NCBI GenBank assembly: GCA_964036155.1
Contig: OZ038423.1
Span: 58,977,249 to 59,041,248, forward strand
Length of the DNA stretch: 64,000 nt
Reading direction: 5' to 3'
Source: Diploscapter coronatus
Taxonomy: Eukaryota > Nematoda > Chromadorea > Rhabditida > Rhabditidae
The notes under the pieces were generated by a model. It was not told where the DNA came from. It made no database searches and saw nothing but the letters and a program-made list of their open reading frames with translations. Of the stretch, positions 48,942 through 58,068 are shown piece after piece (positions within the stretch are counted from its first letter, which is position 1; every line of letters begins with the position of its first letter). A program made the position numbers and the translations under genes.

Positions 48942-49147
48942 CTATACTTCATTCTTCTCCCTGTTGCCTGTCACTCCTCTCAATTCCTTCTCTTCCTTTC
49001 TGCCCTTGTCGTCCTTGTTCATCCCCATGCCTGTCGAAGGAAGCACTGCGGATTGAGTTGGTGTGATCGAAAGAAGACCGTTCTGCGGAAAAACAATGAA
49101 GATCCAAATCATTAAACAATGGTTGATTCGACCTAACTGACCTGCAT
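48942..49147 (-). CDS. Possible two-exon micro-gene (48 residues)
   Basis: Exon 1 would be just ATGCAG (49147-49142) before a GTCAGT donor. A TTTTTCCGCAG acceptor leads to exon 2 (49082-48942), which is open for 46 codons with coding-like base choice: NGLLSITPTQSAVLPSTGMG, then a charged tail with NKDDKGRKEEKE and GNREKNEV. No family is recognised. The ATGCAG could itself be an acceptor with the true start elsewhere, and the final GTATAG could be a donor, so exon 2 may belong to a larger gene. Divergent from the TMEM107-like gene about 100 bases away. Confidence 0.28.
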
Positions 49148-49249
49148 TTTGAAGAATTGGGAAATGAAACAGGTCAAGATCAGCTTTTCACATGATGGAA
49201 GTTAGGTTAGACAGGACATATACATGTATGCAAATTTCATCTGCAAATC

Positions 49250-52200
49250 ATGGAAGACACCAGATTAGAATACATCATTCGGTATGATGAATTATTGCGA
49301 TTGTCTCTTCATTACCACGATTTTCGTCCTCAAAGAATGCGCTATTACTACGTGCACAAGGCCGTGCAATTCGCTGTGGGAGTGCTCGTCATCGTCTGTC
49401 TGTTGAGTGTCGACGAGCTGTGTCACGACAATCAGAGGGGCACTGCTGTATGTCTTGGTTTCCTGCAGAATTAATCAAAAACACGGCTATCTGTGTTTAC
49501 AGATGGATATTAGAGGAAGTTCAGGGTAGAGAGCATAGGGAAAAGAAGAAAAGACGGTCTGTAAATACAGGGTTCCAAGACAGTTATTAATTTGCAAAAT
49601 TCATCGCCAAGACTTAGGGTTGGAGGGTGCATGAAAAGTAGATCAAAATCTGGTGAATTTTACAAATTTGCGATGGTGAATTACAAAATGAATGTACGCT
49701 TTCATCATTAAAGTGCATCATCGGGAATTAATTATTGGATTGCAGTTCCTTGTTTACACGGACAACTACGAGACGCGCAGCTGGACTGGCTCGAGGCCCA
49801 TGAATGTGGATGGATTTCAGGCTGCCAAATCACCCAGGTAGGGTATTCAGAAATCTATCAGCGATTTAACCCTAGGGCTAAAATGATAAGATCTATTAGC
49901 TAATTTGTTGAACCCAAAATTTCAACTTTATCTTTGTTTGTAGAAATTGAATTTGATTACAGCGAGCAAGGGGAATATCTGACTGACAGTGAGAAGGCAA
50001 CCAAGGAAGAGGCCGTCACTGGACCGAATGGAAGTGGGACTGTGGATGCAGTGACTGACAGACTGATCGAAATAAACGAGGTCTATCAGATTAATTCTAA
50101 GTCCACTCATTCTGACCGGAGCAGTCAGTCAGGGAATTGTTTGAGAACATGAAATACTCGTTCTCTAGAATGACTATATTTGAGGAATCCACCATCCCAC
50201 ACACTTCGACTGATGAAGCAGAGGTTCATTCGACTCAAGCCCAGGTTGAATTAGAAAAGCTGACCTTCATGAAATTTTATAATTCCAGGATAAACAGAGC
50301 TCTACCGAGTCGGCGTTAGTTTCTGCTTCTGAATCAATTGCCAGTGAATCGATGACGACTGCACAGACAGAGACTGGAACGGCAGGCAGTGAGACGAGGG
50401 CAGAGGCAGCGGGCAGTGAGGAGTCTGCTTATCCTTTGGAATTTGATGAGTCGAGTAGGGATTTCTGATGAATAATTTGGAAGAGGAACATGAGTTTTGC
50501 GAAATAGCATCGCTTTGTAAGCGGATGATATAATTCTCGCTTATACTATCTTTCATATGTCAGGTTGTCACGAGTTTTTTCGTCATGCTTTCTGGTGAAA
50601 ATCAGCTTGGTCGAATGTCTATATTCAGATCGCAAAAAGCGAGACGCTTCCTCTTCCCCCTCTACGATGTCTGAGAATGCGAAGGATGAAGGAGAAGGAA
50701 GCGCGGCGACAATGGCGACGCCAAGTGAAGTGCTTGAAGAAGTGCCTCAGGAGCGAACGGACAATACGATCGGACACTGGCAGGGAAAGGGCTTGATCTA
50801 CGCGATCGAGGAGGGCGATGAGGTCTTTCTCAGGGAACAGATATGCATTCAGGTTATTCAATGCTTGATAGTTTGCCGAATTATAATATGGCGGAACAAT
50901 CTTCTCTAGTGGAATGACGTGATGTGATAACAATTGTGTCTTCATACTGCAGAGAAAATACGCACCGTCCATATTCTATCATATCTCTGTTGTCTCTAAT
51001 TCATTGCATCATAAAATTCCATATATGTTTCAGATCAGTTTGACGGACGTGATCGGCATCGGACAGAGCGCGTTTGTGTCACAAATTCTGGGCGAGTACC
51101 TGGGCATTGCGGCCTTGTGCATTCTGCTCTCCCTGCTCGGTCTCATCGTTAACGTCATTTCTGCTCACTCTTCTGTCTTCGATCCGAAACAGGTTTCGCT
51201 TCATTCGTTCAAATTAAGCCACATGCCAATATCACTTCATCCTTTTCCCTTCTCAATGCTATTTTCTCAAGAACTATCGTATTTTTCACTATTCGAAATA
51301 AAATCGTCATGATGAGAGAGATCCTAAGTGCAATATATACCTTACAGGGAATGACGATCATCCACAACGGCGCACACATCATTCTGTGGACTCTGGCAGC
51401 GATTCTGCAGTACCTGCACAGGCAGAACAACGAGTTTCTGATTAGTAACGGCATGTTCGCTCCCGTCTTCGCCACGAAATGGTCTGTCTGCTTTGTGAGT
51501 CTGTCTTCAGACAAACAATCAGTCATTCTATTGCAATGTCCTTACAGTTTGTGATGATTCTGATGACCGTGTGTTTCCTGTTGGAGACCTACTTCTACAG
51601 ATGGCTGCACTACAATCTCTATATCGAGAGAAGTGCTGGGGTTTATAAGGTAATCACGTCCAGACTCATTCATAAAGTATTTGAACTTAGGAACTTGCAC
51701 AAATTAACCACATTAGTACCTAGGCGAAATTGCGCGGGAAAAGAAAACCCTACCATACCTTTCCTCTATCCTAACCCTATATCATTTCACCTGATTATTA
51801 CGTGGGTACATTTTTTGTCTTTTTAAATACTCGCTTTAGAAGTGATACATAGATAGAGACCACAAGTGCTTAAATTTGAATATGCAGAAATTGCAATCTT
51901 TCTCCGTAAACGAATTTTTCGAACCGCATTCCTGCAAAAGCTTGAAAATTTGGTGGGATTTTGTAGCAAATTTTGAGCTCTATATAAGTCAAGGTTGGAC
52001 CGACCTTGGGAAATCAGCGAAAACCACCCTTTTTGGAGTTCAAAGATTGCGAAAATGGTCGAAAATCCGATCCCTCGAGGCGGCAATTTTCGGCACTTAA
52101 TAAAGTCACTAGGATGTAGATCATATTCTGAAAGTTTCAAGTTCCTACGATCAATGGACATCGTTTTGAACTTTTCTTTTTCAAAAGTCTCAAAAATCAA

Positions 52201-52654
52201 CACGCTGCATTTGTAACTTCATCATTTTTGCAAGAGTGAATACGATTTCTTTCCATTTCTACAGCTCGCCGTCAGCATAGAACGGAAGCATTTGAGAAAT
52301 TAGCTTGATTTTTGAAGGGAAAATAATCGATTTTTGATCCAGATACTTAAAAATGTATAGAAAAGTCTAATTTCTATTAGCACATAATCTGATACATTAG
52401 AAAGGGTAACTACCAGTGCAATTAGGAGATTTAAACTGAACCAAATTGAACATTTCCTTTTGATTCGAGTATTTGGAGGATCTTATAATATTCCTGCAGG
52501 TTTCAAACCCCACCAAAATCAAGTTTAGAAAAGCACTTGCGCTCCCTATGCACAGAATTGAATGAATTGAGTTGTTCAGGTTGTGGAGCCGCACTACAAT
52601 GGCGATATTTACCGGAAGACGACTGTCAATGTGCATGAAGCTGAAGAGGCCTAG
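49250..52654 (+). CDS. Four-helix membrane protein resembling TMEM107
   Basis: Ten exons join in agreeing phases (49250-49447, 49746-49837, 49963-50080, 50125-50244, 50289-50454, 50629-50852, 51034-51192, 51348-51494, 51548-51649, 52580-52654) to about 466 residues. A first helix (AVQFAVGVLVIVCLL, residues about 38-52) is followed by a loop of about 270 residues rich in Ser, Thr, Glu and Ala, then three helices: GIAALCILLSLLGLIVNV, NGAHIILWTLAAILQYL and VMILMTVCFLLETYFY. The stretch FDPKQGMTIIHNGAHII resembles TMEM107's F-N-S-T-Q...GAH region, and helix order fits. TMEM107 is a ciliary transition-zone (MKS module) protein of only about 140 residues, so the long loop is unusual. A weak GTCTAT donor at 50081 and an alternative last exon at 52265-52303 are the main doubts. 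Confidence 0.45.
49491..49570. repeat. Short inverted repeat in an intron of the TMEM107-like gene
   Basis: CTGTGTTTACAGA and TCTGTAAATACAG, about 55 bases apart, are reverse complements with one mismatch. The same TGTATTTG-type core occurs in the element upstream of FNTA (25932-26014). Confidence 0.45.
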
Positions 52655-52921
52655 ATGAATGGGAAGAGAGGAAAGGAACACGTCGCTTGACAACAGCTCG
52701 AATAAATGATTTTTGATGGGCTGTATTTTGTTATTCATTTATGATTAAAACCCTTTATGGCATTCTATAACAGAACAATGAGTGATGGTAAATCAGGCTT
52801 CCTGTATTTGCCATCAGCTGACCATCGTCATCAAGATGTATCGTTCGTCTATTTAAAGATCAAATAATGTTTAAGAAAGGAAAACTGATGACAAATAATA
52901 GGAAGCGGATAAATTTTATCC

Positions 52922-53720
52922 TTATTGAGAAGCTTGTTGACATCTGACACTTGTAATAGCCCGTACGTCTTGATAGTACCACACTCCTCCTCTGCAATTC
53001 AACGGGGCAGAGACTGTCTGTAATATATCTCGCATTGTCAAGCTGATCTTCGTCATTCGAAATGCTTACTTGAGTCATGCCAGCATTTTCCACTGGCCCT
53101 CCCTGATTTATGTTGAATTCCATGAAGGCGATCATGCCTGCGTCGGCAGTGCAGGTGGCTGTCAGAGTCAAGCAGCCCGTAGCCGCGTCTGTTGTCACTC
53201 TGTAAAATATATCAGATTCTCTAGCAATGCTTTATTCCTACTGTCCAGAAGTGGCGATTCTATCGGCCGTTCCATCGGGTTGTTCGAAAGTCACCGAGTC
53301 TATAGTGCAGTCGGCACAATCATCTGAAATCTCTTCTATTTACCTTGATCTTCACGCAATTCATTCATCTATTTATTTCTTCAGGTCAACTACTTCTGTC
53401 GATACTCGCTCTCTCTTCAAATCTATGCAAAACGAAAAGGAATAAGTAAAAGTTCGACTATTTGAATGTTCGAAGTTCATATGTTCAAAATACTGACTAG
53501 CGACTACAGTTGTGGTTGTCGTAGCTGAAAAAAGCCATTAAAATGATTAATTGAGATAAATGATCTAACTGGTTGTTGTGGTTGTAGTTGTCTCACTGCT
53601 CACTGTGGTAGTCGTATCCTCTGGACTTGGAGTTGAAACAGTTGCGATGCAGGCCAATGTGAAGGGAACCAATAGATATGTCAATTGATAGATAGCAACC
53701 AAGTTATTTAATCCTTGCAT
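52922..53720 (-). CDS. Secreted C6-domain protein
   Basis: Five exons (53720-53570, 53524-53498, 53323-53242, 53199-53070, 53017-52922) join in phase to 161 residues. It opens with a hydrophobic signal-like segment (LTYLLVPFTLACIA) after MQGLNNL, then a Thr-rich linker split by an intron, then a C6 domain: NDCADCTIDSVTFEQPDG, TGCLTLTATCTADAGMIAFM, EFNINQGGPVE, APLNCRGGVWYY, and TSVRCQQ just before the stop. C6 (named for six cysteines) is a domain of unknown function known mainly from nematode extracellular proteins. The Thr run suggests a mucin-like O-glycosylated stem. An acceptor (GATTACAG) 9 bases before the ATG could serve trans-splicing. Confidence 0.78.
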
Positions 53721-54560
53721 CGAGCAGGTCTGTAATCTCGAAGAATACGAACTTTAGCCAGTCAGTTTGTGGTGCGATGAATGGATTAATTTACGGATGT
53801 AGCCGAAGAAGGGGCAGTTAAGTGAGGGCAATTGCCTAATTTGAACGAGGTATGAAAGTCGGGGAACAGCCAGAGTGAAAATGGAATTCGAGGAAAATAG
53901 ATGAAAGGGGGATGGAACAAACCGATCCATTGAATTCGCTATGAGTCACTTGAAGTGGCTGACAGTGAATGACCACGATGAAATCTCGATATTTCACATT
54001 TCGTCACTGGAGACATTCAGACACGCATTCTTCTGTCTAATTTCGTGTATTAAATTGAAAGACAGTACAAATTTAGCTGCATAAGTGTATGGGCATCGAT
54101 TGCAAAAAATCAACAAAAACAGGCAACACAAGGCGATGAATGCCATCTTGAACTTGCGATTTTTCCGAAGATTAAGAATTGAATTGTTTACGTGTAATAG
54201 CAACATCAGCAACGTAAACCAAAGATTTAGATATTCTATTTCAAGATGCCACAGTAGATTTCAAGCAGGGTTGTTGCGCAAGTTTCGATTCCACAAATTC
54301 CTGCGATTTTTGACATCGGAACTTCCGATTCCGATACCGACTCCGACCTCGCGAAAAATTCAACTCCGATTTCGAATTTTTTTTAAATTCGATTCCGTAA
54401 CAGCCCTGATTTTCAATCTTTTCACGAATGAAAATCACCTTTCTCCTTTCCCTCTTTCTCTTTCTCTTTCCTTGTCCTTGACCATTCAATCATTCAATAA
54501 CTATCGATTGCAATCTGTTAATAGTCTTGTGATCATCATTCCTTTATTCCTGCCTGAATA
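53721..54560. other. Divergent spacer between the C6 and ANKS3-like genes
   Basis: About 840 bases between two outward-facing start codons. It contains a hAT-like short element (54266-54408) and a CTTT-rich tract (54440-54475). Open frames here are incidental. Confidence 0.55.
54266..54408. mobile_element. Short non-autonomous element with hAT-like ends
   Basis: Ends CAGGGTTGTT and AACAGCCCTG are inverted repeats with one mismatch. The flanks are ATTTCAAG on the left and ATTTTCAA on the right, an imperfect 8-bp duplication as hAT elements make. The interior has runs of TTCCGAT-like units and no reading frame. Confidence 0.6.
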
Positions 54561-56006
54561 ATGTCAACCCGAGTGCGTTTCTCGGAGCAGCGTCCGAATG
54601 TGGCCTATCTGCCAGCCTCTGCAACTAGTCAAGTCTCGTTCCACATTCTCTCGAAGCCATTGCCCCCAATTCGTCCCGAAAATGCTTATCAAATGGATCT
54701 GCACACGGCCGCCAGCATTGGAGATATGATTTCCTTGCAAGTATGAATCAATCATTGCGTCATCGAATTATCGCGATCTTCAGGAAATAGTGAAGGCAGA
54801 CTCGACTTCTGTAGCCAGGAGGAATTTATACGGCTGGACTGCACTCCTTTACGCCGCCTATTTGGGCCACGAGCCTGCCGCTGCATTTCTGCTGGACAAA
54901 GGAGCGAAAGCAGACGAATGCAACGACAAGGGACAGACTGCACTGATGCTGGCTGCTGCATGCGGGAATCTGAAGGTGGGAATATTCGGAAATCTCTTAA
55001 CCCTCGTAGTATCGCAACTTACACGTAATGGTATGTAGGGGAAGGCAAAAGCTGTGTCACCTTTACTTACACGCTATCTGATCTAGTTGCGAGGAGGCAA
55101 AGTTACAAGATTTCCAAATTACCTGAAGGTCGTGAATCTGCTTCTGGAGAGAGGGGCCAGTGTGCAGAGGGCCGACGATAGGGACAGAATGGCTCTGCAC
55201 TACGCGGCTGTCTGCAGTCAGAACGAGATCGCCGAATTGCTGCTCAAAGCAGGCAGCGATCCAAATGCGAGGGACTCGAGCGGGAACACGCCTTTGCACG
55301 ACAGCTGCGTGGCCGGACACGAACTGACTGTGCTCTGTCTGCTCGAGAAGGGCGCCGATCCCTCGATGAAGAACTCGAGTGGAGAGGATGCAGCTGCACT
55401 CGTGTCTGATAACAACAAACTCATGAAGCTGATCGACGATTACAACAAGAAGAACAAGGCAAAGAATGACAGGAAGGGACAAAGCAGTGGGAGTGGGAAT
55501 GGGTCTGCGCACTCGTTGTCGCGACTACTCGAGGAGATGAATTTGGGCAGATTGACTGAGAAATTCAAGAAGGAGAACATCGACTTCAATTTATTCTTCG
55601 AGCTGAATGAGAAGGTATGGAATGAATGATTGCATCACGTCGATGGTACTATTTTAGGACTTGGATGAAATGGGCATTGCGTATGGGCCGAAGAAGCGGA
55701 TTCTGACGGTGATTGAGAGGTACAAGAAGAGCGGCATGGAGGGAGTGACTGCAGAGACGGAGGGACATCAGGCTGTGAGTCTGTTGAAGTGACTGGCTAT
55801 GATAGACTTGATGATAGGGTCAGAGAGATCAACTGCGGACGTCGATGGAATACGTGCGACAGATGAACGAGAAGGGCAAGCAGATGGCTTTGGACGCACT
55901 CAATCTGCTGGGCCCCGAGAGCACTGACGAACGCATCAGACAGCTGCTCATCTCGATCATCGACTGCAACGAGAAGATCACTGCCAGACTCGTCAGACAT
56001 TTGTGA
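54561..56006 (+). CDS. ANKS3: Ankyrin-repeat and SAM-domain protein, ANKS3-like
   Basis: Five exons (54561-54740, 54784-54975, 55129-55614, 55658-55774, 55824-56006) all join in phase 0 to 385 residues. An N-terminal lead (MSTRVRFSEQRP) is followed by MDLHTAASIGD, the family's hallmark opening of the repeats. Ankyrin repeats follow: YGWTALLYAAYLGHEPAAAF, KGQTALMLAAACGNLK, DRMALHYAAVCSQNEIAELL and GNTPLHDSCVAGHELTVLCL. A SAM domain at about 295-345 (LSRLLEEMNLGRLTEKFKKE, then DLDEMGIAYGPKKRI) and a helical tail complete it. Vertebrate ANKS3 binds ANKS6 and NEK-type kinases in cilia-linked complexes; the role here is inferred. It is shorter than the vertebrate protein, lacking the long disordered middle. 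Confidence 0.8.
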
Positions 56007-56025
56007 TCTGCATACATACATTCTC

Positions 56026-56031
56026 AATAAA
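56026..56031 (+). terminator. ANKS3-like polyadenylation signal
   Basis: AATAAA 20 bases after the stop codon, which would give a very short 3' untranslated region. Confidence 0.5.
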
Positions 56032-56964
56032 GACATAAAGATACACAATTTGAATACGTCCACGTCCATGTCTTGACTAGCTTCATTTGCCAGCATGAGT
56101 TATTACCACCAGTTTAGTCGTCATCAAAAATGGCTGCTTTTTCTGGCGAGAAGAATGGAGGCGCTGATGAATCAATGTGTTGGTGTCGCAGGGACATGCC
56201 AGTGAACTACTGAATTGTTGAATTATTTCATCATCAATTGACGGACGATATTCATGCAGCAATTATAAACCGAATTTGGAGGAGCGAAGTAATGAGTCGC
56301 GTAGAAGAGAAACAAGACGAATAGCGTAATAATTTTTGAATATCGACGTTCTCCCCAATCAATAATACATCGGCTTTATAAAGATTTGAGCATTTTCACT
56401 TTAGCCCAATCTCTCTTCTATTTGAATTTAACTAATTACTCTAAACAAAGGATATAGAAGATGATGTTGCAGACACTGAGACGTTGAGAACGAGTCAGAG
56501 CACGTAGAGTGGCTAGACAGAAGCAGACAGAATACAGCACTTACAAACACAAATTCGACTACAAATTGGATAGACAGCCCTGGTTGACGATGGTCTCCTT
56601 GATGAATGAATGAAAGAAGGACCTTAGTCGAATAAATGCATCCACGCAATCACCTTTTCTATCCGAATTTATATTATACAATGATTATTTCATAAGCATA
56701 ACTTTGGCTGCAAACAATTTTGTTTCCCTAGGATTTCAGTTTCAAGCAGCACACAGGAGAAAGCATAGGCATCCCCTTTTGCCTTCTCTTCACCCACACT
56801 AATGTCAACAGTTACCCTCTATCCTCTCTCTCTCTCCTTTCCACTTGCACAAATTCTCTATCTTTATCCTCTTCTCCCTGAGCAAATCTCTTCACTTCCA
56901 CTCTGCCATCCAGCCTTTCTTCAATTTGCTTATTTCTTCGAGAACTTCACATTTTATCGATCGA
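56032..56964. other. Spacer upstream of troponin I
   Basis: About 930 bases with no supported gene. The right 170 bases are strongly pyrimidine-rich and lead into a TTTCAG acceptor. Muscle-specific control elements would be expected here but none was identified by eye. Confidence 0.5.
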
Positions 56965-56972
56965 CATTTCAG
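56965..56972 (+). promoter_or_regulatory. Candidate trans-splice or 5'UTR acceptor of troponin I
   Basis: CATTTCAG, the best-formed nematode acceptor consensus in this part of the window, lies 8 bases before the start codon behind a pyrimidine-rich tract. Spliced-leader addition or a 5'UTR intron would both fit. Confidence 0.45.
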
Positions 56973-56980
56973 AAGCGGAA

Positions 56981-57911
56981 ATGTCGTGGGGCGGCGAGAC
57001 GCTTCGCTACGGCGGCATGCAGTCCGACATGGACGAAGACGAGGTTTGTCTCGGCGAAGATCAGCTTGAATATGAACCATTTCAGGCTAAGAAGATCGCA
57101 GAGAGGGAGCGCAAGAAGGAGGAGGTCAGAAAGAGACTGGAAGAGGCCAGCAGAATGAAGAAGGCCAAGAAGGGATTCCTCACCCCTGAGAGAAAGAAGA
57201 AACTCAGGGTAAATTAGCATAATATGCATTTGTATACTCGATCGAGCGAATGTAGAAACTGCTGATGATGAAAGCTGCCGAGGACTTGAAGCAGCAGCAG
57301 TTGCTCAAGGAGCAGGAACGACAGCGCATTCTGCAGGAGAGAATCGTCCCTCTGCCCGATTTGGATGGCTCTGGTTTGTTTACTTTATAGTGGGAACTTC
57401 GCGATGGCATTATGGCACGAAATATAGGCAGAGTATGCTAGGAAGTAATATAGTAAATCCTCATTTCTCATACTATTTCTCTATATCGTGTGTCATGGTA
57501 TCACAGGATTTTCAGATTTCCTTGGATAGTGAATAGGATGATGAATTCTAGGCAATTTGGAGAGCATCTACAGCGACATGCGGGACAGACTGATCGAGTT
57601 GGAGTCCGAGAACTACGACATAAGCTACATCGTCAGACAGAAGGACTTCGAGATCAACGAGCTGACGATTGCCGTTAACGATCTCAGAGGAAAGTTCGTC
57701 AAGCCCACACTCAAGAAGGTCTCCAAGACAGAAGGCAAGTTCGACAAGCTCAAGAAGAAGGAGGCCGCCAAGGTCGATTTCCGCTCAAACCTCAAAACCA
57801 TCGACAAGAACCAGTTCGCCATGGAAGAGGCAAGTCGATCTTCACTTATAGCTCACCGAGTTTCTATTTTAGGAACAAGGCAAACAAGAAAAGGCCGCTT
57901 GGGCAAAGTAA
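56981..57911 (+). CDS. Troponin I
   Basis: Inhibitory subunit of the thin-filament troponin complex: it holds down actomyosin ATPase until calcium binds troponin C. Exons 56981-57208, 57256-57372, about 57552-57831 and 57873-57911. The core is the nematode form: [75 protein letters not shown], then the inhibitory and actin-binding part [17 protein letters not shown], ending AAWAK. Two oddities: residues 25-38 are encoded by 42 bases that look like an in-frame intron (GTTTGT...CATTTCAG), and the last intron appears to begin GCAAGT, a GC-AG intron. It ends 157 bases from the convergent P-glycoprotein stop. Confidence 0.93.
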
Positions 57912-58068
57912 ATCAATGTTTTATCTACTCACCATTTTGATCTTGTATAATGTTTCATCTCGAAATATACTTCATTTTATTTGACAGTTAGCAATAAATA
58001 AACAATTCAACGATTCAACACATTCAATGTTATGCAATTGACTGATGATTCAAAGAGAAGACGATATA

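Noticed and set aside
51823..52203. 126-codon minus-strand open frame
   Set aside because: It lies in the last intron of the TMEM107-like gene and has no domain or splice support.
52397..52738. 113-codon minus-strand frame
   Set aside because: It overlaps the candidate last exon of the plus-strand TMEM107-like gene, whose codon use looks more natural.
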